Assembly: GCA_036156195.1 (NCBI GenBank) | Contig: JAYZUZ010000011.1 | Span: forward strand, 124,001-188,000 | Origin: Abyssibacter sp036156195 | Lineage (GTDB): Bacteria; Pseudomonadota; Gammaproteobacteria; Nevskiales; OUC007 | Length of the DNA stretch: 64,000 bases | Direction: 5' to 3' | Part shown: positions 16,313 through 24,824 of the stretch, one piece after another | Numbering within the stretch: position 1 is the first letter of the stretch | How the letters are laid out: the number at the start of each line of letters is the position of its first letter | Notes under the pieces: generated by a model | What the model saw: only the letters and a program-made list of their open reading frames with translations | Told to the model about the DNA's origin: nothing | Databases searched by the model: none | Program-made: the position numbers and the translations under genes

Positions 16313-16999
16313 TCAGCGCCAGTTGTACTGGTAGTCTTCAAGCCGGAAATACACCTTTTGTTTAACTTCACGCGGCCGCGAAGTCGATTCGTACAGCCAA
16401 TTGGCCACGCTCTCCACGGTCGCCGCCTCGAACACGCCCTTCGGGTCTGCGTCGATGACGCGCACGTTTTCCACCGTCCCCCGGGTGGTGACCACAAACA
16501 CCACCTCAACCCAGCCCTCGATGCCCTGCTTATAGGCGTATTCGGGAATCTGCGGCCGGGCTGTCGATAAGGGCACCAGACGCTCGCCTTTAAACCCCCG
16601 CCCGCTGCCAAACCCACCGGCGCCCGAGCCACTGCCACGCCCGCCAAATCCGCCAAAAGCCTCGCCGAAACCGGACGACCCCCCGAAATTCACCGGCACA
16701 TCCAGGTTCGGCAGATTCATCTCCAGTCCGGGCTGGCTGTCCGCCGTGAGGTTCATGGTCGTCGGCAGATCAATGGCCGACATGGACGGTGGTGACGACG
16801 GCGGTGCCGCAGCTTCCAGCAGCTCCGTCGGCTCCGGTTCGGGCTGTTCCTGTTCTTCGGGTGGCTTGACCATCTCCACGCGGCGATCCGGCACCGGGGG
16901 TTTCAAGGGCACATCCGGCGGGGCAGTCATCCACTGCATGAACCAGAACAGCCCGATGGCAATCAGCAAGGCAAGCGGTGGCAGGGCAAGAAATCGCAT
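16313..16999 (-). CDS. tonB: TonB2-type energy transducer
   Basis: A 228-residue TonB-family protein. The N-terminal helix (residues 3-23, LALPPLALLIAIGLFWFMQWM) resembles the TonB2 class rather than E. coli TonB, and lacks the SxxxH motif. A Pro/Glu-rich stretch (PPVPDRRVEMVKPPEEQEQPEPEPTE region) and a Gly-rich linker near 115-140 follow. The C-terminal TonB domain shows PQIPEYAYKQGIEGWVEVVFVV and VANWLYESTSRPREVKQKVYF. The ATG overlaps the stop codon of the small ExbB gene (TGATG), leaving no room for the exbD gene that normally lies between them. It would transmit inner-membrane proton energy to an outer-membrane or periplasmic partner. Confidence 0.92.
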   Translation of the reverse strand: MRFLALPPLALLIAIGLFWFMQWMTAPPDVPLKPPVPDRRVEMVKPPEEQEQPEPEPTELLEAAAPPSSPPSMSAIDLPTTMNLTADSQPGLEMNLPNLDVPVNFGGSSGFGEAFGGFGGRGSGSGAGGFGSGRGFKGERLVPLSTARPQIPEYAYKQGIEGWVEVVFVVTTRGTVENVRVIDADPKGVFEAATVESVANWLYESTSRPREVKQKVYFRLEDYQYNWR

Positions 17000-17535
17000 C
17001 AGTGGAACCGCAGCGAATCCGCGAACTCGTGGGTGCGCTTGTCTGCCAGCCGTGTCAGCCGGTTGGCGAAGAACAATCCCGACAGCGCCACGACCATTCC
17101 CGCCATGGTGGGCAGGGTCGCTCGCGACACGCCACCCGCCATGCCTCGGGCATCGCCGGTGCCGCGGAGTGACATGACCTCGAACACCTCGATCATGCCT
17201 GTCACCGTGCCCAGCAATCCCAGCAAGGGGCACAGCGCAATCAGTGACTTGATGACAGGCAGGCTCCGGTCCAGCAAATCCCTGGCCTGCGACACCATCG
17301 CTTCCCGAATGCGGCGGGCTTCCCAGCTCTCCCGCTCTGCCCGCCCCATCCACTCGGCCCGGTAGGCGGACAACACCCGCCCATGGCGGAAGCCCAGGTA
17401 CCAGAACCGCTCCAGGATCAGTGTCCACAGCAGGACGGTCAGCGGCAGCAGCGCCCAGAGCACCGGCCCGCCGGCATCAATGAATGCGCGGATCGGCGTC
17501 CAGGTGTCCTGCCACCAGGCCAGCACTTCAGTCAC
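16999..17535 (-). CDS. exbB: ExbB-type proton channel subunit (small, ExbB2-like)
   Basis: A 178-residue MotA/TolQ/ExbB family protein with three predicted membrane helices: near residues 20-45, 95-120 (KSLIALCPLLGLLGTVTGM) and 135-158. The family core LLGLLGTVTGMIEVFE and GVSRATLPTMAGMVVAL, with pore Thr residues, are intact. It overlaps the upstream large ExbB gene by eight bases and the downstream tonB start by one. ExbB works as a pentamer around an ExbD dimer whose Asp carries the proton; no ExbD is encoded here, so the partner must be elsewhere or replaced. Confidence 0.94.
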   Translation of the reverse strand: MTEVLAWWQDTWTPIRAFIDAGGPVLWALLPLTVLLWTLILERFWYLGFRHGRVLSAYRAEWMGRAERESWEARRIREAMVSQARDLLDRSLPVIKSLIALCPLLGLLGTVTGMIEVFEVMSLRGTGDARGMAGGVSRATLPTMAGMVVALSGLFFANRLTRLADKRTHEFADSLRFH

Positions 17536-18871
17536 GCCGTGACGACTCCATGCGGCGCGCGATCAGACCCGCCGCCTGCTCATCCAGTACGCGGGTCAGT
17601 GAGCGCGAACGCGCCACCAGTAGGGAATGGAGAAACAGCAGGGGAATCGCCACGACCAACCCCAGCACCGTTGTGACCAGCGCCTGGGAGATGCCGTTGG
17701 CCATCAGCTTGGGGTCTCCCGTGCCGAATAGGGTGATGGCCTGGAAGGTGGCAATCATGCCGGTCACGGTCCCCAGCAAGCCCATGAGTGGCGCCACGCC
17801 GGCCAGCAGCTTGACGATACTTTGCGCCCGCTCGAGACGCGGGGTCTCGCGAATCACGCCCTCGTCCAGCTTGAGCTCCAGGGACTCCAGATCGCGCTCA
17901 CCGGCCGTAATGGCGGCCTCCAAGGAACCCAAGAGCCGCCCGAGTGGATTGTCATCGCGCGGCTGGTCCAGCGCACCGAGTTGCTGCCGCATTCTGCGGC
18001 CCACCCGCAGCAGGTAGGCCGCCTGCCCCAGTGCAAGCAGTAAGCCGATGATGCCCAGCGCGATGATGATGTAACCCACCACGCTGCCCTGATTGATGCG
18101 CTCGGACAGACTGGGGCGCTCGGTCAGCAACGCCAGCAGATTGCCGCGCGTCGGGTCGATCAGCATGTCGACCGGTCCGGATTCCGCGGTCGCGAAATCC
18201 TCGGCCATGGCCTGTGCCCCACCGCCTGGCTGCCGTGCCAGGGCCTGCAAACGCTGAGCCTCGGGCAGATAATCCAGATACTGGCCATCCGCCACAGCGG
18301 TAAACACACCCACCCGGCTCACCGCGGCAGCCGTTGCCTGCCCGTCGGAGTCCACGATATCGGCGGGGAAGGTTGTCACGCGACCAGCTTCCACCATTTC
18401 CTGCTGCAGAATGAACCAGAAGCGTTCCAGCTGCCCCAGGTTGATCCGGCGGTCACCATCGGCCAAACGATTCAGGTCATCGAGGCGATCGGCAAACTGT
18501 GCGCTGGTCAGTGAGTCACGCACAATCGCCCGGGTGTCGCCTGCGGCGGTCCGGATGGTGCCGAACAACTGCTCCAGTTCGCCCGTCTGCTCTTTGATCT
18601 CCGCTTTGAGTTCGGCAATTTCCTTGGCCGTTTTCTGAAAATCGGCTTTTTGCGCGTCGACCTTGCGCTTCACGGCCGCCAGCTCCCGCTGCGCCTGCCG
18701 CAGCAACTCATCCTGCTGGTTGCGCTCGGACAGGAATCGCGCCTCGCGTGCCTGATTGATCTGTGCAGACTGTTGCTGGCTTTGGCGAACATCCTCCAGC
18801 AAATCGTCCAGAGCATCGGCATGGCTGACAGCCGGCAGCGCAAGAACAGCCACTAACATCCACGGCTTCAT
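17528..18871 (-). CDS. Large ExbB/TtpC-like protein with periplasmic coiled coil
   Basis: A 447-residue protein of the TtpC/large ExbB type. A signal peptide (MKPWMLVAVLALPAVSHA) is followed by a long coiled coil rich in Gln, Glu and Lys (about residues 25-115), a mixed periplasmic domain, then membrane helices (VVGYIIIALGIIGLLLALGQ near 270-290) and the MotA/TolQ/ExbB domain (LAGVAPLMGLLGTVTGMIATF; ISQALVTTVLGLVVAIPLLF). In Vibrio, TtpC is essential for TonB2 function. The start ATG 18871 overlaps the DUF3450 stop (ATGA); the 42-codon longer frame runs back through that gene. Confidence 0.92.
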   Translation of the reverse strand: MKPWMLVAVLALPAVSHADALDDLLEDVRQSQQQSAQINQAREARFLSERNQQDELLRQAQRELAAVKRKVDAQKADFQKTAKEIAELKAEIKEQTGELEQLFGTIRTAAGDTRAIVRDSLTSAQFADRLDDLNRLADGDRRINLGQLERFWFILQQEMVEAGRVTTFPADIVDSDGQATAAAVSRVGVFTAVADGQYLDYLPEAQRLQALARQPGGGAQAMAEDFATAESGPVDMLIDPTRGNLLALLTERPSLSERINQGSVVGYIIIALGIIGLLLALGQAAYLLRVGRRMRQQLGALDQPRDDNPLGRLLGSLEAAITAGERDLESLELKLDEGVIRETPRLERAQSIVKLLAGVAPLMGLLGTVTGMIATFQAITLFGTGDPKLMANGISQALVTTVLGLVVAIPLLFLHSLLVARSRSLTRVLDEQAAGLIARRMESSRRD

Positions 18872-19632
18872 GACAAGTCCTCCGCATGACCTGGCGCCGG
18901 GACGGGCAGCTCCAGCAACTCGGGGGCTGCGACTTCCCGGGCGATGCGAATGCCCTGGCGGATCATCGACCGATGCGTGGCCGGCAGTTCCGACCACTGA
19001 CCCAGGGTGTGATCCCAGATGGCCGCGGTGCCACCATCCAGGCTGAGGAAGTACATGGCGACCCGACCCACGCGCAGCAGGTCAACAACCACGCGCCGTC
19101 CGGCGACTTCCAGTTCGGTGCGTTCGCTGGCGAGCCCGCGCCCGTAGTCCAGCTCGATCTGGTAAGCCTCGATCACGCGCCGGTACTTGTCCGACATCGA
19201 CAGTTCGGCGTCACCCAGCATCTGCTTGAGCGAAGACAGCCGCTGCTGCCGTTCGTCCTGCAGGAACGGCAAATCCGCCTCGACGAAGCGCTGCAGTGCA
19301 TTGACCATGCGCAACATCAGCGGCATCAGGTCATCCTCGCTGAGCGGCACCTCGGCCAGCTCCTCGCGTAGCCGGGTCACGTCCTGGACTTGGATCCGCT
19401 GCAACTCTTCGAGTTGCTCGCTGTACACCTCCAGCTGCTGACGCTCCCAAATCGCCTGCCGATACGCATCCAGCTTGCGCCGAGTCTCGTCGTCCAGCTG
19501 ATCGATCCGGGTCTGTGAACGCGCAGACTCGCGGGTGGTCTGCTCGCTGGTGTCGATGGCCTGCTCGATCCGGTCCTGTGCCGAAACCGGCAGCCAGATC
19601 ATCAACAGACAGAGAAACAAAATGTGCCGCAT
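18868..19632 (-). CDS. DUF3450 periplasmic coiled-coil protein
   Basis: A 254-residue secreted protein with signal peptide MRHILFLCLLMIWLPVSA and a coiled-coil N-terminal half (IEQAIDTSEQTTRESARSQ through RKLDAYRQAIWERQQLE). The C-terminal half contains VGRVAMYFLSLDGGTAAIWD, a DUF3450 signature. DUF3450 genes regularly precede large-ExbB genes in TonB2-type operons and the product is thought to work in the periplasm with that subunit; its exact role is not known. The ATG at 19632 overlaps the stop codon of the hydrolase gene (TGATG). Confidence 0.9.
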   Translation of the reverse strand: MRHILFLCLLMIWLPVSAQDRIEQAIDTSEQTTRESARSQTRIDQLDDETRRKLDAYRQAIWERQQLEVYSEQLEELQRIQVQDVTRLREELAEVPLSEDDLMPLMLRMVNALQRFVEADLPFLQDERQQRLSSLKQMLGDAELSMSDKYRRVIEAYQIELDYGRGLASERTELEVAGRRVVVDLLRVGRVAMYFLSLDGGTAAIWDHTLGQWSELPATHRSMIRQGIRIAREVAAPELLELPVPAPGHAEDLS

Positions 19633-20411
19633 CAGGCGGTCTCCAGGTGCTTGTCGAGCCAGTCGATGCATCGCGCCATGGTCTGGGCGGTGCGATCGTC
19701 GTCAATCGTCCAATGTCCCCGCGCGGGGTCTACGTCCAGGGTCGACTGCGGATACAAGGCAGCCACCCTGCGCACGGTTTCGGCCGGCGTCAGCCAGTCA
19801 TCCTCGCACCCCAGCACGTAGACCGGACAGCTTACGGCGCTGGCGTCGACCCGAGCGGCCTGGCGACGGTCCAGCGGCCAGCAGGCAATCTCAAACAACG
19901 CCCGGCCGGATTCCAGCCCCAGCGTGGGATAAAGCGCTTCCGCCCGCCCCTCGGCCAGCCCGTTAAAGGCATAGCGACGTGCTTGATCGGCCGTCAACGC
20001 ATGCGGACGACGCCAGAATCCCCATTGGAGCAAGCGCCGCCAGAAGACCTGCAGCGTCCGCGCGGAGACCGCAAAAATGCCCGCGGGAGGCGCTGGCGTG
20101 AACAGGATGAGCGCCTGAACGGACATCCGGGCCGCCAACATCTGCGCGATGAGTCCTCCCATGCTGTGCCCAAGCAGAATCGGAGGCTCGGCAAGCTTGA
20201 GTTGGTGAATGACGCCCTGACAGTAATCCGCGTAGTCGAGCAGACTGGCGCGCCCCAAGGCTTCGCGCATGTCGGCCCGATCCCGCTGGTCGTGAAACGG
20301 CAGCGTCGGCTGATGGACGCGATACCCGGCTTCACGCAACGGCGCGGCGACCGCGTCCAGATGCTCGCCCCGGCACCACATGCCATGGATGAGAACAACG
20401 TCCCGCTTCAT
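19632..20411 (-). CDS. Alpha/beta hydrolase fold protein
   Basis: A 259-residue hydrolase. The N-terminal strand VVLIHGMW carries the oxyanion HG, the nucleophile elbow GHSMGG has Ser83, the acid is likely in GCEDDWLTPAE, and the His is in ARGHWTID. The family resembles lysophospholipase or alpha/beta lipases; the substrate cannot be named. No signal peptide is seen, so it is probably cytoplasmic. It is the first gene of the operon that continues through DUF3450, ExbB, TonB and TPR-DUF1329, with a one-base stop-start overlap to DUF3450. Whether it is functionally part of the TonB system or merely co-transcribed is open. Confidence 0.86.
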   Translation of the reverse strand: MKRDVVLIHGMWCRGEHLDAVAAPLREAGYRVHQPTLPFHDQRDRADMREALGRASLLDYADYCQGVIHQLKLAEPPILLGHSMGGLIAQMLAARMSVQALILFTPAPPAGIFAVSARTLQVFWRRLLQWGFWRRPHALTADQARRYAFNGLAEGRAEALYPTLGLESGRALFEIACWPLDRRQAARVDASAVSCPVYVLGCEDDWLTPAETVRRVAALYPQSTLDVDPARGHWTIDDDRTAQTMARCIDWLDKHLETA

Positions 20412-20550
20412 GACCCGGCACCGGGTTGCTGGTTGGACTGCATGGGCCTCCACCCGTGATCTCGCTTTCGTCGCACCGCTTGCCGCAGATCACGCAGCCT
20501 GGCGGATCTGGCCGGCACCGTCGCGGGCACCGTGCAGCATCAATCCACCC

Positions 20551-20578
20551 ATTATCGCGAATTCAGCCACGCGCGTGG
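20551..20578 (-). promoter_or_regulatory. Possible promoter/operator of the TonB-system operon
   Basis: In the 243-base divergent gap between the hydrolase gene and panE, the minus strand has GATAAT (20556-20551), a good -10, and ten bases upstream a perfect 12-base palindrome CCACGCGCGTGG (20578-20567) where the spacer and -35 would be. No good -35 hexamer is present, which would fit an activator- or repressor-controlled promoter. It is 140 bases from the first start codon. No Fur-like A/T-rich box is seen. The remainder of the gap shows nothing else. Confidence 0.3.
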
Positions 20579-20654
20579 TATCCACAAGCACGGGCTTGCA
20601 GCGTCGGCCGATGTCGCCACACTAGGCGCTGGTTTCATCAGTGGGTCCACAGGC

Positions 20655-21653
20655 ATGCACATCAGGGTCATCGGAGCCGGAGCGGTCGGGACGGTGCTGG
20701 CCACCCATCTGGTCAGAGCCGGCCATACCGTGCGCCTGTCCATCCGGGAGGCCGACCTGCCGGCCATGCAGGGCGTACGACACCTGCGCGTGGACCGGGT
20801 CACGGGCGGACCACCGATCACGGTGGACAAGCCTTCGCTGGCCACGGGCATCGACCTGGAGGGGATCGATGCGGCATTCATCTGCGTCAAACACCCGGAC
20901 CTGCGCTCCGTACTCGATGGCCTGGGCCCCGAGATTCCGGCGGGCTGTTCACTGATTCCCTGTCAAAATGGCGTGGGGGCCGCGCAACGAATTCGCCAAC
21001 GCTTTCCTGACACCGAACCCGTTGCGGCCACAGTGATGTTCAATGCACAGACCCTGCAGCCACTGCATGCCCGTGTTACGACGGAGCCGACGCTGTTGCT
21101 GCGCAGCGCGGACCCCGCCCTGCTGTCATTGTTTGATGGTAGCGGCTTGCGTGTTCGACGCGTGCGGGGCGAAGGCGCGGCCTGGGGCAAACTGCTGTTG
21201 AACCTGGCGAATGCGATTTGCGCGCTCACGCACAGCACATTCCATGACGTGGTGAGCAATGCCGATCTCAAGGCCTGCTTTCTCGCGGCGCTGGATGAAG
21301 CGGTCGCTGTCTTGCAAGCGGCGTCGGCGCCTTATCGGCTACCGGCGTCCATGCCCTACCCGGTCTTTCGGCTGCTATTGGAAAATGCACCGGCCCTTGC
21401 ACTCCGCGCTTCGGCGTTCCACCGCACCGCGTCGTCGCACGCCTATCCGTCCATGGTGGCGGACATGATGCTAGCCCGGCCGACAGAGATTGATCAGCTC
21501 AACGGCGAGATCGTCCGACTGGGCGAACTCAGTAACACGCCCACCCCCGTCAACAGATGTCTGGTCGCCATGATTCGCGAGCGTGAAGGGCGCCAGCCTG
21601 CCGAGTTCCTGGCGCCGGCAGAGCTGCGTCAGTCGTTGGCCGCATCCGATTGA
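20655..21653 (+). CDS. panE: 2-dehydropantoate 2-reductase
   Basis: Ketopantoate reductase uses NADPH to reduce 2-dehydropantoate to pantoate on the route to coenzyme A. The 332-residue protein begins with the Rossmann motif GAGAVG (residues 7-12). The catalytic Lys is in AAWGKLLLNLANAI, and the family segment SYPSMxxD...PTEIDQLNG appears here as YPSMVADMMLARPTEIDQLNG, which carries the catalytic Glu. ATG 20655 is chosen because the longer frame adds 41 residues before the Rossmann motif. Its 3' end overlaps that of the convergent GGDEF gene by 25 bases. Confidence 0.92.
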   Translation: MHIRVIGAGAVGTVLATHLVRAGHTVRLSIREADLPAMQGVRHLRVDRVTGGPPITVDKPSLATGIDLEGIDAAFICVKHPDLRSVLDGLGPEIPAGCSLIPCQNGVGAAQRIRQRFPDTEPVAATVMFNAQTLQPLHARVTTEPTLLLRSADPALLSLFDGSGLRVRRVRGEGAAWGKLLLNLANAICALTHSTFHDVVSNADLKACFLAALDEAVAVLQAASAPYRLPASMPYPVFRLLLENAPALALRASAFHRTASSHAYPSMVADMMLARPTEIDQLNGEIVRLGELSNTPTPVNRCLVAMIREREGRQPAEFLAPAELRQSLAASD

Positions 21654-22879
21654 GCCCAGTCGCGCCCCGGGGACAGGTCCTGGGGTGGCGGAACGTACTC
21701 CACCCGGTCACGCCCGCCTGATTTGGCCCGGTAAAGCGCTGAATCGGCGACGGCCAGCGCATCGGATACGGTGAGATCCCCGCGCGGAATGAGCTGTGTG
21801 CAGCCAATGCTGATCGAGACAGCCCTGTCTCTTGGATGCTCCAGTTCCAACTCCGCCACCGCGCGCCGGACACGCTCGGCCTGCTCGACAACAGTGCCGG
21901 CTGGCAGGTCATGCCAAAGCACAGCGAACTCCTCACCGCCCACACGCCCGATCAGGTCCATGGGGCGCCTGGCTGCCTGAACCCGCAGGACATCGGCAAG
22001 CCGGGTCAGCATCCTGTCACCGGCGGCGTGGCCCCAGGCGTCGTTGAGCTGTTTGAAGTGATCGATGTCGATCATCGCCACGCCAACGGACTGCTGTTGA
22101 CGCCGCGCCATGGCCCAGATGCGCCGGGCATCGGCATCGAATCCACGGCGGTTCCGCAACTGGGTGAGCGGATCCCGCACGGAACGCAGCAGATAAAGTC
22201 CCTCTGAGAGAAAGTTACGGCGTAGCACCCATTCTTGAACAAAGCCGCCGGCCAGTGACACCGAGGCAAACGCGGTGAGATTGAACAGATGCAGCATCGT
22301 CTGCACACCAAACTGATGGAGCAGCGCGTCGCGCAGAACCACCGCCAGCAGCACCCCGACGACACAGGCCAGGGCCACCGGAAACCGGCGTGCGGCCAGA
22401 ATGGGAATCACCACCACCACCAGTTCGGTTAGCGGGTACGGAAACACCCCGCCGTGTTGGGTAAAAATGGGTGGAAGGACAAGCCCCGCAAGCGCCAGGG
22501 CTCCCACCGTGCTACTCGCCGCAGCATCCAGCCAGCGCGCCCTACTCCGCCGACTGAGCAGCCAGAAGGTATGGACCAGCACCGGCGCCAGCACCCCACA
22601 GAGCAGCAGGGTTTGCCAGCGCAGGGCCTGCGTCGGCGGGTGCAGGACCAGGTTGCTCAGCAATTGCGCAGCCGCAATCAACACGAGGCCGGCTACGCAG
22701 GCCAACCGCAAATGATTGACCAGATAACTGCGCAAATAGCGCCTGAAAGGTTTCTCGAGCGCGGGCACAAACTGCAGGTCACCAAAACCCCGCTCCAGCT
22801 GGGCGAGCAGCAACGACTCGGGGAGCTCAGCCCGGTCCGCCGCTTCTGGTGTCAATGGTGCATCGTCTGCGCTGCTCAC
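21629..22879 (-). CDS. Membrane-anchored diguanylate cyclase
   Basis: A 416-residue inner-membrane protein. About six hydrophobic helices span residues 55-225 in a non-catalogued sensor region, followed by a GGDEF domain (about 235-395). The active site is intact: RDPLTQLRNRRGF, MIDIDHFKQLNDAWGHAAGD and GRVGGEEFAVL. An RxxD inhibitory site (RPMD) lies five residues before the GGEEF. It should make cyclic di-GMP from two GTP with product inhibition. No EAL domain is present. It lies on the opposite strand to panE and the GGT gene, with 166 bases to the latter. Confidence 0.92.
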   Translation of the reverse strand: MSSADDAPLTPEAADRAELPESLLLAQLERGFGDLQFVPALEKPFRRYLRSYLVNHLRLACVAGLVLIAAAQLLSNLVLHPPTQALRWQTLLLCGVLAPVLVHTFWLLSRRSRARWLDAAASSTVGALALAGLVLPPIFTQHGGVFPYPLTELVVVVIPILAARRFPVALACVVGVLLAVVLRDALLHQFGVQTMLHLFNLTAFASVSLAGGFVQEWVLRRNFLSEGLYLLRSVRDPLTQLRNRRGFDADARRIWAMARRQQQSVGVAMIDIDHFKQLNDAWGHAAGDRMLTRLADVLRVQAARRPMDLIGRVGGEEFAVLWHDLPAGTVVEQAERVRRAVAELELEHPRDRAVSISIGCTQLIPRGDLTVSDALAVADSALYRAKSGGRDRVEYVPPPQDLSPGRDWAQSDAAND

Positions 22880-22937
22880 GGGTTCCTGCCTGGCCGGTTG
22901 AGCCTCTTCCCCGCGCGGCCCGGTTCCTGTGTCATCG

Positions 22938-22965
22938 TTGCATGCGCGCTTAGTAAGCGTCTAGC
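22938..22965 (+). promoter_or_regulatory. Candidate promoter with palindrome upstream of GGT
   Basis: TTGCAT (22938-22943) and TCTAGC (22960-22965) are separated by 16 bases. The spacer contains a 13-base inverted repeat, CGCTTA-G-TAAGCG, at 22947-22959, the arrangement expected of a regulated promoter. Both hexamers are only partial matches to consensus. The transcript would begin about 75 bases before ATG 23046. The rest of the 166-base divergent region shows nothing clear. Confidence 0.3.
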
Positions 22966-23045
22966 CTGCCGGACGTGTGCACTCGCCCGCCGCGGCCACC
23001 GCGCGAGCTGCGGTGGCTCAGATTCAACCCACGGACAGGATTCAC

Positions 23046-24809
23046 ATGGATGTCGCGCCTTCAGCCCCCTCCACCGAACCGGCCACCACGCGGCGGCGCT
23101 CACCGGGCATGCGACTGGTCGCACTGCTCAGTCTGGGCGTGAGCACACTCGTGGCCAGCCCGCCCACACACGGAGGCGACCGGGTCACCGGCCTGCCCTT
23201 CGCGACGCGTTCCGAAGTCATCGCCCGCCATGGAATGGCCGCGACCAGTCAGCCGCTGGTCACACAGGTGGCGCTGGATGTGCTCAAGGCCGGTGGCAAC
23301 GCGGTGGACGCTGCCATCGCGGCCAATGCCGTGCAGGGTCTGATGGAACCGGTGGGTAACGGTATCGGCGGTGATTTGTTCGCCATCGTCTGGGACGCCG
23401 AAACCCAGGCTTTGTACGGCCTGAATGCCAGTGGTCGGTCCCCACAAGATCTCAGCCTGCAGTGGTTTCTCGATCAGGGCTATCGCTCGATCCCCTCCTA
23501 CGGCCCCTTGCCGGTGTCAGTCCCGGGCTGCGTCGATGGTTGGTTTGCGTTGCACGAGCGATTCGGCTCGCGCGCGATGGCGGAACTGCTCGATCCGGCG
23601 ATCCGCTATGCCCGTGAGGGTTTTCCCGTAACGGAGTTGGTCGCCTATTACTGGGACCGGTCGGTGCCTCGACTCGCGCAGTATCCGGGGTTTCGCGAGC
23701 AGTTCACCGTCGACGGCCGCGCGCCGCGCAAAGGCGAAATCTGGCGCAACCCCAATCTGGCCAACACGCTGGCCAAGATCGCCGGTGGTGGTCGGGAGGC
23801 CTTCTACCAAGGCCCAATGGCACAGACCATGGCCGACTACATCCAGGCACAGGGCGGTTTTCTCAGCGTGGCCGACTTGGCCGAACACCGCTCTGAATGG
23901 GTCGAGCCGGTCTCCACGGAGTACCGCGGCTATGAAGTCTGGGAGTTGCCACCGAACACACAGGGTGTTGCGGCACTGCAGATTCTGAACATCCTGGAAG
24001 GCTTTGATCTTCAGGCGGCCGGTTTTGGCAGCGCTGACCATATCCATTGGTTTACGGAGGCCAAGAAGCTGGCCTTCGAAGACCGTGCACGCTATTACGC
24101 CGACCCCGATTTCTCCGACGTCCCTCTGGAGCGCCTGCTGAGCAAGGAGTACGCCGCCGAGCAGCGCCAGCGCATCCACGCCCAGCGCGCCGCCAAGGCG
24201 TACCCCGACCCAAGCAGCCTGCAGCAGGGCGACACGATCTACCTGACGGTTGCCGATGCCGCCGGCAATATGGTGTCGCTCATCCAGTCGAACTACCGGG
24301 GCATGGGCAGCGGCATGACACCACCGGGGCTCGGCTTTATTCTGCAAAACCGTGGCGAGCTGTTTGCGCTTGACCCTACACATGCGAACCGGTTTGAGCC
24401 GGGCAAGCGTCCGTTCCATACGATCATCCCGGCCTTCATCACCCGCGACGGTCAACCCTGGGTCAGCTTTGGACTCATGGGTGGTGCCATGCAGCCGCAG
24501 GGCCATGCCCAAATCGTCACCAATCTGATCGACTTCGGCATGAATCTGCAGGAAGCCGGCGATGCCCCCCGCATCTATCACGACGGCAGTTCCAGCCCCA
24601 CGGGTACGACCATGACCGACGGGGGACAGCTGTATTTGGAGTCAGGCTTTGACTACGCCGTCGTCCGTGAGCTCATGGCGCGCGGCCACCGGGTGGGCGC
24701 GGCCAGAGGCCCTTATGGCGGCTACCAGGCCATTCTGCGCGACCCCACGTCGGGGGTTTATTTCGGCGCATCCGAATCTCGCAAGGACGGCCAGGCCGCC
24801 GGCTACTAG
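23046..24809 (+). CDS. ggt: Gamma-glutamyltransferase
   Basis: A 587-residue periplasmic gamma-glutamyltransferase precursor, which cleaves glutathione and related gamma-glutamyl compounds after autoprocessing. The N-terminus has a basic stretch and hydrophobic MRLVALLSLGVSTLVAS signal region. The large-subunit motif GGNAVDAAIAAN is near residue 87. The small subunit begins at the catalytic Thr397 in GDTIYLTVADAAGNMVS, close to Thr391 of the E. coli enzyme. GMGSGMTPPGLGFILQN and PGKRPFHTIIPA follow. ATG 23046 is preferred over an upstream GTG at 22977 because an ACAGGA lies five bases before it. It heads a three-gene operon, 15 bases before the next start. Confidence 0.93.
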   Translation: MDVAPSAPSTEPATTRRRSPGMRLVALLSLGVSTLVASPPTHGGDRVTGLPFATRSEVIARHGMAATSQPLVTQVALDVLKAGGNAVDAAIAANAVQGLMEPVGNGIGGDLFAIVWDAETQALYGLNASGRSPQDLSLQWFLDQGYRSIPSYGPLPVSVPGCVDGWFALHERFGSRAMAELLDPAIRYAREGFPVTELVAYYWDRSVPRLAQYPGFREQFTVDGRAPRKGEIWRNPNLANTLAKIAGGGREAFYQGPMAQTMADYIQAQGGFLSVADLAEHRSEWVEPVSTEYRGYEVWELPPNTQGVAALQILNILEGFDLQAAGFGSADHIHWFTEAKKLAFEDRARYYADPDFSDVPLERLLSKEYAAEQRQRIHAQRAAKAYPDPSSLQQGDTIYLTVADAAGNMVSLIQSNYRGMGSGMTPPGLGFILQNRGELFALDPTHANRFEPGKRPFHTIIPAFITRDGQPWVSFGLMGGAMQPQGHAQIVTNLIDFGMNLQEAGDAPRIYHDGSSSPTGTTMTDGGQLYLESGFDYAVVRELMARGHRVGAARGPYGGYQAILRDPTSGVYFGASESRKDGQAAGY

Positions 24810-24824
24810 GAGCACAAGACCCCG

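Noticed and set aside
16309..16656. N-terminal extension of the TPR-DUF1329 gene
   Set aside because: It would bury the clear signal peptide at 16308 and overlap most of the tonB C-terminal coding region.
17002..17428. Possible exbD in the frame preceding tonB
   Set aside because: The frame upstream of the tonB ATG is a shadow of the small exbB gene and has no ExbD membrane helix or Asp motif.
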